Below, in pieces: positions 39,923 through 46,732 of a DNA stretch of 64,000 nt. A program made the translations under genes and the position numbers. Within the stretch, counting starts at the first letter, position 1. Each line of letters opens with the position of its first letter. The notes under the pieces were generated by a model. It did not search any database. It was not told the DNA's origin and worked only from the letters and a program-made list of their open reading frames with translations. Origin of the DNA: Yersinia rochesterensis (GTDB lineage: Bacteria; Pseudomonadota; Gammaproteobacteria; Enterobacterales; Enterobacteriaceae); assembly GCF_003600645.1 (NCBI RefSeq), contig NZ_CP032482.1, forward strand, positions 4,278,001-4,342,000, read 5' to 3'.

Positions 39923-40264
39923 TCAGTGCAGGGTGGTTTGACTGGTTGTGGTTATCTGCGCTTGGCAAAGCTCATCCATCATTTTTTGCCCTAATACTGT
40001 CAGGCGCGGCGGAGCCAGCAAAATATCCGGCTGCACCATGTCACTGAGCATGGTACAGGCCATATCCATACCGGCTTCTGGCCCGTGCTGGCGCACAAAG
40101 TAGCCCTCAATATCCATCGCAATGGTCATTTGTAATTCATCCAGCGAGTAACCAAGGCTCACCCCGTGAGACACGCAGGTATCCAGATAGGCATGGGCTA
40201 ACGCACGGCGATAAACAGCGGTACGGACTTCAACGGGCAGACAGGATTGATTCAGGGTATTCAT
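39923..40264 (-). CDS. Small P4-type protein upstream of alpha
   Basis: A 113-residue, probably helical cytoplasmic protein with no membrane segment. A protein of this size sits at this place in many P4-like satellites, just before alpha; its job is unknown to me. The start overlaps the stop of the preceding gene by 4 nt, and 13 nt separate it from alpha, so it belongs to the alpha operon. In P4 the copy-number regulator Cnr lies in this operon; equivalence is not shown. Confidence 0.7.
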   Translation of the reverse strand: MNTLNQSCLPVEVRTAVYRRALAHAYLDTCVSHGVSLGYSLDELQMTIAMDIEGYFVRQHGPEAGMDMACTMLSDMVQPDILLAPPRLTVLGQKMMDELCQAQITTTSQTTLH

Positions 40265-40524
40265 ACGATAGGTGCCTCCATGCGGGATAAAATTTGAGAT
40301 TCGCAGGTGTTCATCACCTGTCCGAGCTGGTCAGTCAGTAACGCCACCATTGAGGCGAACGATTCAGGCGACGGCGGGGTAATGCCGTGCAACAGACTGC
40401 TTTGCGTTTCCAACATATCGAGGAACGTCACACCGACATTGTGTGCATGCTGGAGACGTAAGAAATCGGCGTGAGGGATGCTGTACTGCGTATCAAAGTC
40501 ATAACGGGCGGCAAGGGTATTCAT
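40261..40524 (-). CDS. Small P4-type operon protein
   Basis: An 87-residue soluble protein, predicted mainly helical, without recognisable motifs. It overlaps its neighbours by 4 nt on both sides, which marks it as a translated member of the alpha operon. I do not recognise a function. Confidence 0.65.
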   Translation of the reverse strand: MNTLAARYDFDTQYSIPHADFLRLQHAHNVGVTFLDMLETQSSLLHGITPPSPESFASMVALLTDQLGQVMNTCESQILSRMEAPIV

Positions 40525-40850
40525 GCGACCTCCCCCAGTGGCAGACGGCCAGCAAACGACAGGATGTAGTCACGGGTTAAACGCAGGCGGGCATTTTTCT
40601 CACTGCTGGCGGTGGTACGCAACATGCAGGGACGCGCCGTTAATTCAGTACGGCGAACAGCAGCAAACAGATAGATAAATTGCGGGTGTAACGGGGTGAG
40701 GGATGTAGCCATAGTGGCAGCCTCCATTGAGTCATGGTTATTGCTACCACCGAAGTTCCTACGCTTATGGGTGGTAGCCCAGACGGGGGTAGGAATACCG
40801 GCCTCAATGGATACCGGCCAGCCCGAAGGCTGCCCCGCCTGAGCCACCAT
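40521..40850 (-). CDS. Ash/Icd-like protein of the P4 immunity region
   Basis: This 109-residue product contains the segment [20 protein letters not shown], typical of the Phage_ASH family, and ends in the domain often named host-cell-division-inhibitor Icd-like ([26 protein letters not shown]). The start at 40850 is a choice; the frame stays open to 41153. The conserved ASH peptide is also the DNA that encodes the CI-like RNA, so conservation may reflect RNA rather than protein. A shorter product from the ATG at about 40710 (MATSLTPLH) is equally possible. Confidence 0.6.
   Translation of the reverse strand: MVAQAGQPSGWPVSIEAGIPTPVWATTHKRRNFGGSNNHDSMEAATMATSLTPLHPQFIYLFAAVRRTELTARPCMLRTTASSEKNARLRLTRDYILSFAGRLPLGEVA
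40740..40802 (-). ncRNA. CI-like immunity RNA of the satellite
   Basis: P4 keeps its alpha operon off with a short processed RNA that base-pairs with its own leader. Here a perfect 9-bp stem GCTACCACC/GGTGGTAGC (40743-40751, 40770-40778) displays GCGTAGGAAC in its loop. TATTCCTACC just upstream on the minus strand can pair with GTAGGAA in the loop and again at 40963-40970. Location in the leader of the alpha operon fits. The exact ends are unknown. Confidence 0.55.
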
Positions 40851-40915
40851 TGCTTGATAGCGACAGCGGTGTAGAAACCACTGCGCAAAAAACTGGTAGG
40901 CCGAGGCCACGACAT

Positions 40916-40939
40916 AAAAAAACACGCCTGGCGCGTGTT
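40916..40939 (-). terminator. Leader terminator of the immunity region
   Basis: On the minus strand AACACGC/GCGTGTT is followed by T7. It lies upstream of the CI-like RNA and would stop leader transcripts early, as t-imm does in P4. Confidence 0.75.
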
Positions 40940-40958
40940 GAGTCGCCATTGAGTAACA

Positions 40959-40974
40959 CGGGTTCCTACGCCCG
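40959..40974 (-). promoter_or_regulatory. Leader hairpin with GTAGGAA target (seqA-like)
   Basis: CGGG/CCCG encloses CGTAGGAA on the minus strand. It is the same word as in the CI-like loop and complementary to TTCCTAC. A second hairpin CTGTCG/CGACAG lies at 40976-40993. Confidence 0.5.
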
Positions 40975-41070
40975 GCTGTCGATTTTGCGACAGCACGGCG
41001 ACTATAACGCAAGGCCTGCAAAAAATGCAAGCCAGAGAAAAGCCCTTTATGCGGGATGAGCGTCATCGGT

Positions 41071-41310
41071 TTAACAGTCAGTCTGAATATCAGGCTTGGG
41101 CTGAGCAGGAGCACGGGAGTAGAAATTGGCCTGTGCTGGCGTACTCGGCGCATTGCCTGACATCACTTGCACCACGCCGTTTAGCTGGCTGCGGTACTTG
41201 GGTAAAGCAAGGCCGGGTTGTTGCTGCGCAATTTGGAACGCCTCAGCGATGTACTGCACGTCTCCATCATTCAGAGTGAAGAATTGCTCGCCGACTTTTA
41301 GAGTGATCAT
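41071..41310 (-). CDS. Small protein coupled to the AlpA regulator
   Basis: A 79-residue soluble protein (begins [20 protein letters not shown]) with a Pro/Gln-rich tail. I recognise no family. Its ATG overlaps the AlpA stop by 4 nt, so it is co-translated with it. Its 3' end lies just upstream of the CI-type leader. Confidence 0.65.
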   Translation of the reverse strand: MITLKVGEQFFTLNDGDVQYIAEAFQIAQQQPGLALPKYRSQLNGVVQVMSGNAPSTPAQANFYSRAPAQPKPDIQTDC

Positions 41311-41564
41311 GCTGATACCCCCTGACGGTTAGCAATACGCTCTGCCATCCAGCCCTCAATCTCAGAGGCCAGCCATGCGACGTTCTTACCGCCGAGGGAA
41401 ATCTGTGCGGGGAAGTGGTCACGGCTAATCAGTTCATAAATGGTCGAGCGGGATAATGCGGTGGTGTTAATCACTTCAGGCAAACGCATAAAGCGGTCAC
41501 GAGGGTAGTGTGTTGCCATGGGTGGTGGCGTATTGGATAGAGCCTGTTGGGTCATTGCAAGCAT
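41307..41564 (-). CDS. AlpA/Vis-family transcriptional regulator
   Basis: This 85-residue MerR-like winged-helix protein has the family core RLPEVINTTALSRSTIYELI followed by FPAQISLGGKNVAWL and an acidic-Trp tail EIEGWMAERI. In P4, Vis is both excisionase and regulator of late promoters and int; AlpA of CP4-57 triggers excision. It is probably the excision/regulatory factor of this satellite. An inverted repeat about 105 nt upstream may be an operator. Confidence 0.88.
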   Translation of the reverse strand: MLAMTQQALSNTPPPMATHYPRDRFMRLPEVINTTALSRSTIYELISRDHFPAQISLGGKNVAWLASEIEGWMAERIANRQGVSA

Positions 41565-41668
41565 GAAAAGCTACCTTGTTGTTGTCCGGCCATATACCGC
41601 CGGGTTTGCTGGGATTCAGTTGGGTAGCTCCCTATTGTGAGAATATTTTTATCTGATGCAACAAGCCG

Positions 41669-41692
41669 TTGTTGTGTGATTTCCCACAACAA
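41669..41692. promoter_or_regulatory. Inverted repeat upstream of the AlpA gene
   Basis: TTGTTGTG and CACAACAA are separated by 8 nt, with an overlapping CAACAA-GCCG-TTGTTG dyad on the left. It is a likely operator in the gene-free 41565-42165 region. Confidence 0.5.
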
Positions 41693-41915
41693 ACACGCGT
41701 AAAAATGACGGTATTTGACTCTCTGGGTCTATGTGGGTGTATTCGGGTATATGTGTGGAAGGGGTGTTTTTTTGTACTGAGTCGTTAAAGCTAAAATGAA
41801 TTAAAAGACATTGATTGATATTAAAATGCTCTAAAAAGAGTGGTGGTGGTTGAGCACAACAGTGAGGGTTTTGCCTGCTTTTTAAGCTAGCCAGAGAAAA
41901 AGCTCTTTTTAACCC

Positions 41916-42020
41916 AGTGAACAGTAGTGAACACTTGGTGAATAGTTTCAAATGAACTGTTCACCCTTTTATTTATTGATTATTAATACTTTTTTCCTAA
42001 AGTGAAGAGTAGTGAACAGT
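41916..42020. other. Iteron cluster 2 (P4 ori1-like)
   Basis: Six decamers of the GGTGAACAGT type are seen: 41916-41925, 41926-41935, 41937-41946, 41956-41965 (inverted, perfect), 42001-42010 and 42011-42020. The AT-rich stretch between them would be the melting region. It lies between the divergent AlpA and Sid genes. Confidence 0.75.
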
Positions 42021-42071
42021 TTTTATAAAACTATTATTTTTATGGCCTTTTTAGCTTGATGTGCAGAGTGT

Positions 42072-42093
42072 GTTGTATGGGGGATGGTACAAC
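42072..42093 (+). promoter_or_regulatory. Ogr/Delta activator site of the late promoter
   Basis: GTTGT-N12-ACAAC fits the TGT-N12-ACA rule for P2 Ogr and P4 Delta sites, which are centred about 55 nt before the start of late transcription. It lies 73 nt upstream of the Sid-like gene. Confidence 0.65.
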
Positions 42094-42165
42094 GAGCATT
42101 GATTGAGACGTTGTGTGAGAGCTTGCAAAATGACTCCACCTTGACTGAGACGGAGTTATAACTAG

Positions 42166-42873
42166 ATGAGCCAAACAACCCCACACCCGATTACGCCCAC
42201 CCTTGAAAACTTCAAAGTGGCGAAAGCGCAACACCTGAAGAATGAAGCAACCTACGAAGAAATTATTGCCTCCATTGCCCGTAGCCAGCAAAAACAGCGC
42301 GACGCGGAAAATCACAGTCAACAGGCTGATGGCAGTTGGCGCAAACTGTTTCGGAGTTTGCGCGGTGAAATGACGGATGAACTACAAACTGAACATATCC
42401 GTCGGATTTCACAGCGGGAGCTGGCACAAGAATTCGGGCATCTGATTGAAGAGCTGGAGTTGGATAAAGATTACACGTCACTGCAATTATGTGCTTCTGC
42501 AAGACCTTATAAAGACACGCATAGAGTAGCGTTGATGGAATACGCGAGGCTGGAAATGTCTGCTGCGATGAAAACCCTGTCACCCGAACTCATCCGGGCA
42601 GCGAAAATAATGGTAGCTGCGAACGAACTCTACACAGACTCATCACCGGCGAAGGCACTGGGTACACTGACAGCGACTCTTCTTTCATTAGCGGGGCTTT
42701 ATTCGTTTGATATGGAGAAAGAATCGATATTAGCCGAACTCACACTACAACAACCACAACCGGGTTATGTGGACTCTACTCTGAATAATAGCCCGATAAA
42801 GCGGATGCAACTGGGCAAGCTGATACAGGAAAAGCGGGAGAAACTCAATCCAACCGGGGAACCGTCAATATGA
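42166..42873 (+). CDS. Sid-like capsid size-determination protein
   Basis: P4 Sid forms an external scaffold that makes the helper capsid small. This 235-residue helical protein has the length and pattern of Sid: an N-terminal helix (LENFKVAKAQHLKNEA), then a block DGSWRKLFRSLRGEMTDEL and HIRRISQRELAQEF that resembles the corresponding Sid region. The C-terminal half is divergent. It is followed by the Delta gene with a 4-nt overlap, which is P4 order. The assignment rests on recalled similarity and synteny. Confidence 0.7.
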   Translation: MSQTTPHPITPTLENFKVAKAQHLKNEATYEEIIASIARSQQKQRDAENHSQQADGSWRKLFRSLRGEMTDELQTEHIRRISQRELAQEFGHLIEELELDKDYTSLQLCASARPYKDTHRVALMEYARLEMSAAMKTLSPELIRAAKIMVAANELYTDSSPAKALGTLTATLLSLAGLYSFDMEKESILAELTLQQPQPGYVDSTLNNSPIKRMQLGKLIQEKREKLNPTGEPSI

Positions 42874-43115
42874 TGCGTTGTCCAGTATGTAAACATGCGT
42901 CTCATACTCGCGCCAGTCGCTATTTATCTGAGCAAACCAAAGAAGCGTATTATCAGTGTCAGAATATAGAATGTTCTTGTACCTTTAAATCGATTGAGAG
43001 TGTGGATAAAATAATTACCCGCCCTCCGATTAAAGAGCCTGAAATAATACCAGAGGTTATTCTACCAGAGCGAAAAGTATTAAATCGTTACGGCTCTAAC
43101 GCACGAATTCATTAA
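42870..43115 (+). CDS. Delta/Ogr-family late activator
   Basis: An 81-residue zinc-finger transcription factor. The Ogr_Delta motif is complete: CPVC, then HTRASRYLSEQTKEAYYQCQ, then the second cysteine pair in CQNIECSC. P4 Delta activates its own late promoter and those of the helper, so helper and satellite can trans-activate each other. It overlaps the Sid-like gene by 4 nt; transcription ends at 43176-43201. Confidence 0.9.
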   Translation: MMRCPVCKHASHTRASRYLSEQTKEAYYQCQNIECSCTFKSIESVDKIITRPPIKEPEIIPEVILPERKVLNRYGSNARIH

Positions 43116-43175
43116 TAGTCTCACCCCGTCTGTAACCTCTCAAGGCGGGGGATTTTCTCCCGCTCTCGTCACTTC

Positions 43176-43201
43176 GCCCTTGCCGTTTAAGGGCTTTTTT
43201 T
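43176..43201 (+). terminator. Terminator of the sid-delta operon
   Basis: GCCCTT/AAGGGC with a 7-nt loop is followed by T7, 61 nt past the delta stop. Confidence 0.85.
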
Positions 43202-43226
43202 CTGGCTAGCCTGCCAAAATGAGCAC

Positions 43227-43337
43227 TGCATGCATATAGTGCATGAATTTGCATGCAACACCCCAGCATCAAAACACCTGAAACACCGCACCACAAGGGC
43301 TTGTAGGCTCTCTATGTCATGCATGAAAAGTGCATGA
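43227..43337. repeat. Cluster of five TGCATG palindromes
   Basis: TGCATG occurs five times in 111 nt: around 43227-43234, 43239-43246, 43249-43258 (TTGCATGCAA), 43317-43326 (TCATGCATGA) and 43330-43337. It lies between the delta terminator and the putative cos site. Confidence 0.8.
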
Positions 43338-43354
43338 TAAAGTCAGAGCGCGTA

Positions 43355-43374
43355 GGCGGGGGACCATTGCGCGC
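43355..43374. other. Putative cos packaging site
   Basis: GGCGGGG followed six nt later by TTGCGCGC resembles the P2/P4 cohesive-end region as I remember it. The position after the late genes and before cargo and int is where P4 has cos. The match is from memory and untested. Confidence 0.4.
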
Positions 43375-43474
43375 AAGCGCAAATCAAACATATGTTGACT
43401 AGACAACTTTGGCAGTATAAGAATATTATTAATCACTAACTTAAAGTAATACATTGAATATTATAAGGATAAAA

Positions 43475-45139
43475 ATGCGCCTAAAAGCTTTTCGTATTAA
43501 TCATTATAGATCAATTAATTCAGAAGTCAGATTAGATACATTAAAAGGATTATCAATAGTCGGACCTAATAATTGTGGAAAAACCAATATTCTAAAAGGT
43601 ATTAAAACTTTCTTCTCTGCTAAAGATGATGATGGTGCCTATTCATATAAGAGAGATATTCCTTTTGGAAGTAAAACTGGTCAGTCAAGTTTCACTGCAA
43701 CCTTTGAGTTTGATGAAAATGATACACTAAAAGAACAATTCAATGAATTATTCGAAATGGTTGAAATAACATCACAAGATTTAAATGAGATAAATCTATA
43801 CCTTACATTCTCTAATAAAGGGAATCCGTCATATGGTTTTTTTAAAGGTGTTAAAAGAAAAGAGGGTGTAAAATCTAATACATATACATATTTAGAACGA
43901 AAACTTGTGGACAAATTACTTAATTGTTTCGAATGCGTATATGTACCGTCAGCTAAAAGTGTAGAGCAATTATATAATACTTTAGTAATGCCATACCTTA
44001 GAAAAGTAGCATCAGATAAACTCAGTAACTCATTGCAGGTTCTCAAAGATGGACTGAAAGAAATATCGGAAAGTGTAGATACTGAACTCAGAGAATGCGG
44101 TATAGATGGCTACTCTACAGAATTCAAAGTTCCAGATGATCAACTCGAAAAAATCATTAGTGGGTTTGATTTTTCAATAACAGACACTGAAGAAACTGAT
44201 ATATTCAATAAAGGGATGGGTATACAATGCACTGCTTTATTTTCAACATTCTCATGGATTTCAAAAAAGAAAAAAACAGAAGAGGATAAAAGTCTAATAT
44301 GGCTTATCGAAGAGCCTGAGTCATTCTTACACCCTGAGCTTACACGAAGCTGCAATAAAATACTTGATAATCTGAAAGATCATGCTTATGTTGTTCTGAC
44401 TACACATTCATTATCATTTGTACATCAAGATACCAGAAAAGTTATTGGAGTTGAGAAAGTAGATGGGAAAACCACACCGATAAAATTTAAGACATACCCT
44501 GAAGCCACTAAAAAAATAAGAGAATCACTCGGCATAAAATTTAGTGATTTCTTTAATTTAGATAAATACAATATATTCTTGGAAGGACCAACTGACAAAG
44601 AATATTTTACTTGGTTCCTTGATATTACCTCTAGTGATCCCGAAATGGGAGTAATGTGGCAAGAATTACGAAAAGCTAAGTTTGAAGATTTCGGAGGAGT
44701 AAAATTCCTAACTGGATTCTTAAGAGCAAATTTTCAATTTTTATATAAAGAAACTATTTGCATCAGTGTTTTTGATGGAGATAAAGAAGGTAGTGATGAG
44801 CGGCAAAATATTCAAAGTTTTATAAGAGGAAAACTCCAAATACCTTTCGAACCTAATCGTGATTTCATATCTATAAGAAGTGGGTTTGCTGTAGAAGGAT
44901 TATTTCCCGATGAATGGATTAAAGAGGCATACGCACAAAGCCCTACATGGTTTGATAATTACTCTGTAGATGCAGCTAATACTGTTGAACCATTCAAAAT
45001 AAATGATACAAAAAAGAGATCATTCCTCAATTTTATGTGTTCCCACGAACGTGATACAGAAAAAGAATGGGCAATACATTGGATAGCTGTATGTAATGCT
45101 TTAGATAACGCCATAGTAAAAAAAATACGAATCTATTAA
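43475..45139 (+). CDS. OLD-family ATPase/Toprim nuclease
   Basis: A 554-residue protein of the overcoming-lysogenisation-defect family. The ABC-type ATPase has Walker A at 30-37 (GPNNCGKT), Walker B near 276-283 (WLIEEPESFLHP) and the switch His in TTHS (about 309-312). A Toprim nuclease domain follows, with Glu in FLEGPTDKEYF (about 368) and acidic DGDKEG (about 433). The ATG at 43475 has AAGGA upstream; a TTG seven codons earlier is less likely. It is AT-rich cargo between cos and int, the defence hotspot of P4 satellites. No UvrD-like GajB or other partner is adjacent, so it is a class 1-type, stand-alone OLD. Confidence 0.85.
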   Translation: MRLKAFRINHYRSINSEVRLDTLKGLSIVGPNNCGKTNILKGIKTFFSAKDDDGAYSYKRDIPFGSKTGQSSFTATFEFDENDTLKEQFNELFEMVEITSQDLNEINLYLTFSNKGNPSYGFFKGVKRKEGVKSNTYTYLERKLVDKLLNCFECVYVPSAKSVEQLYNTLVMPYLRKVASDKLSNSLQVLKDGLKEISESVDTELRECGIDGYSTEFKVPDDQLEKIISGFDFSITDTEETDIFNKGMGIQCTALFSTFSWISKKKKTEEDKSLIWLIEEPESFLHPELTRSCNKILDNLKDHAYVVLTTHSLSFVHQDTRKVIGVEKVDGKTTPIKFKTYPEATKKIRESLGIKFSDFFNLDKYNIFLEGPTDKEYFTWFLDITSSDPEMGVMWQELRKAKFEDFGGVKFLTGFLRANFQFLYKETICISVFDGDKEGSDERQNIQSFIRGKLQIPFEPNRDFISIRSGFAVEGLFPDEWIKEAYAQSPTWFDNYSVDAANTVEPFKINDTKKRSFLNFMCSHERDTEKEWAIHWIAVCNALDNAIVKKIRIY

Positions 45140-45178
45140 TTAATTTAGATATGAGACAACCGAAATTGCCCCATATTA

Positions 45179-46345
45179 TTATGGGGCAAGACAGTCTGAA
45201 TACCACTGCAACATCTCTCTTCGCTTTTCAAGATACTGCGCATGGTTATAAGTACCGCGAATACTATTCTTATCAACGTGAGCCAATTGTAGCTCTATCC
45301 ATGCACTATCATAGCCTTGCTCATGCAATATCGTTGACATGGTATGTCTAAATCCGTGACCCGTCGCACGGCCTTTATAACCCAGTAATTCAATGACCTG
45401 ATTTACTGTTTCTTTACTTATAGGCTTTTTACGGTCATTTCGTCCAATGAAAATATAAGGATAATGTCCGGTGATAGGTAAGAGCTGTTTAAATAGGGCT
45501 ATAACCTGCGTAGACAACGGCACGATATGAGGGCGGCGCATCTTCATTCGTTCTGCTGGAATCTCCCACAAGCCGCTCTCAAGATCGATTTCCTGCCAAG
45601 TAGCAAAACGCATTTCCTTAGTTCGTACACCAGTCAACATCAGTATCTTTGCGGCGTTCTTGGTTATAATACTGCCGGTGTAACCCTCTAGGTCACGAAT
45701 AAAATATGGCATCTCTTCGGCAGACAGGAACGGGTAGTGCTGTTTCTTTGGCGTACTTAATGCGCTGGCAAGGTCAGGGGCGGGATTATATTCAGCCCGG
45801 CCGGTAATGATGGCATAGCGAAAGACTTCCCCGCAGCGCTGGCGTACTTTACGCGTTTTTTCTAAGGCTCCGCGCTTTTCGATACGTTGAAGCACATCAA
45901 GTAATTCCAGCGGTGTGATTTCTGCAATTGGCCGTTTACCAATATACGGGAATATATCCGCCTCAAAGGTACTCATGATTTCTTCCCTATATCCCAAAGA
46001 CCAACGATCCGCTTTAGCTTTATGCCACTCGCGGCTAATGGCCTCAAAAGAGTTTTCCGATGAAAGCCGCTGCGCCAACTTCTCAGCCTTTTTCACCTCT
46101 GCGGGATCTGTTCCATCTGCAACCTGTTTACGTGCCACATCTCGCTTAGAGCGAGCTTCAGCAAGGGATATCAAGTCATAAGTCCCTAATGACATTAATC
46201 GGGCTTTACCGGCAAAACGATAGCGAAAGCGCCACCCTTTGCTGCCGTTAGGTTCAATTAAGAGTGATAGCCCTTGCCCGTCACTCAGGGTATAGGCTTT
46301 TTCTTGTGGTTTAGCACGGCGAATCTGGATATCTGAAAGTGGCAT
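45179..46345 (-). CDS. int: P4-type tyrosine integrase
   Basis: A 388-residue site-specific recombinase. It has the N-terminal DUF4102 arm-binding domain (MPLSDIQIRRAKPQEKAY...SDGQGLSLLI) and a catalytic domain with Arg in TGVRTKEMR, the HxxR box HGFRHT, the His in LAHVD and nucleophile Tyr in YNHAQY. All catalytic residues are intact. It is transcribed away from tRNA-Sec, with 161 nt between them that hold the arm repeat and promoter. Confidence 0.95.
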   Translation of the reverse strand: MPLSDIQIRRAKPQEKAYTLSDGQGLSLLIEPNGSKGWRFRYRFAGKARLMSLGTYDLISLAEARSKRDVARKQVADGTDPAEVKKAEKLAQRLSSENSFEAISREWHKAKADRWSLGYREEIMSTFEADIFPYIGKRPIAEITPLELLDVLQRIEKRGALEKTRKVRQRCGEVFRYAIITGRAEYNPAPDLASALSTPKKQHYPFLSAEEMPYFIRDLEGYTGSIITKNAAKILMLTGVRTKEMRFATWQEIDLESGLWEIPAERMKMRRPHIVPLSTQVIALFKQLLPITGHYPYIFIGRNDRKKPISKETVNQVIELLGYKGRATGHGFRHTMSTILHEQGYDSAWIELQLAHVDKNSIRGTYNHAQYLEKRREMLQWYSDCLAP

Positions 46346-46373
46346 GTGTATAGCTCAAAAAGGTATAGGGTAA

Positions 46374-46403
46374 TTCTATACCCTTTACTATACACAATTG
46401 TTA
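46374..46403. repeat. Right arm-type repeat
   Basis: Partner of 35667-35696 (27 of 30 identical, same orientation). It lies in the int promoter region, so Int or Vis binding here could also autoregulate int. A GGTATAG/CTATACC dyad overlaps its left side. Confidence 0.65.
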
Positions 46404-46506
46404 CGGATTTAGAGAGATAAGCTCGGACACCTACGGACAATAAAACGCTATATCTATTGGTTTTACTGGGGTTTTAGGACTTTTGGGGAGTAATACGGAA
46501 GAGCTT

Positions 46507-46601
46507 TGGCGGAAGATCACAGGAGTCGAACCTGCCAGGGACCGCTGGCGGCCCCATCTGGATTTGAAGTCCAGCCGCCCCACCGGGGACGATGATCTTC
46601 C
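46507..46601 (-). tRNA. selC: tRNA-Sec (selC, anticodon TCA)
   Basis: A 95-nt tRNA with encoded GCCA. The long acceptor stem starts GGAAGATC, the anticodon loop is CTTCAAA (TCA) and a long variable arm is present, as in E. coli selC. It decodes UGA as selenocysteine with SelA and SelB, whose genes lie 15 kb away in this window. Its 3' end is the satellite's insertion site and is fully restored by the element. Confidence 0.97.
46514..46524. repeat. Right att core within tRNA-Sec
   Basis: AGATCACAGGA in the T-arm/acceptor 3' part of selC, the same as 35598-35608. Confidence 0.8.
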
Positions 46602-46732
46602 ATCTGGAAGATGGGTAGTAAGTCGGTGATTATAGCGTGTTTATTATATGACGCTATTCATTCGATAGGCGCAGTGAATAAATCTCCTTCGAAAATTGGA
46701 TGATAGAATCATCATTAGCGGCTCAAAAACAG

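Larger units (their letters stand above)
35598..46524. mobile_element. P4-like phage satellite integrated in selC
   Basis: A 10.9 kb element bounded by an 11-bp direct repeat (AGATCACAGGA), the right copy being part of tRNA-Sec. Gene content and order match satellite P4 (about 11.6 kb): attL, crr-type iterons, alpha, small genes, Ash/Icd-CI region, AlpA regulator, ori iterons, sid, delta, putative cos, cargo, int, attR. P4-like elements lack capsid genes and hijack those of a P2-like helper. No psu, gop, beta or cII was recognised. Two AT-rich cargo modules (36189-37584 and about 43380-45140) stand out from the GC-richer backbone. Confidence 0.9.

Noticed and set aside
40851..41153. Upstream extension of the Ash/Icd frame to 210 residues
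   Set aside because: The extension crosses the leader terminator and CI-type hairpins and does not look like protein; the open frame is probably incidental.
41649..41951. 100-residue minus-strand frame in the AlpA-Sid gap
   Set aside because: It overlaps the iterons and an operator-like dyad and lacks a ribosome site or known motif.
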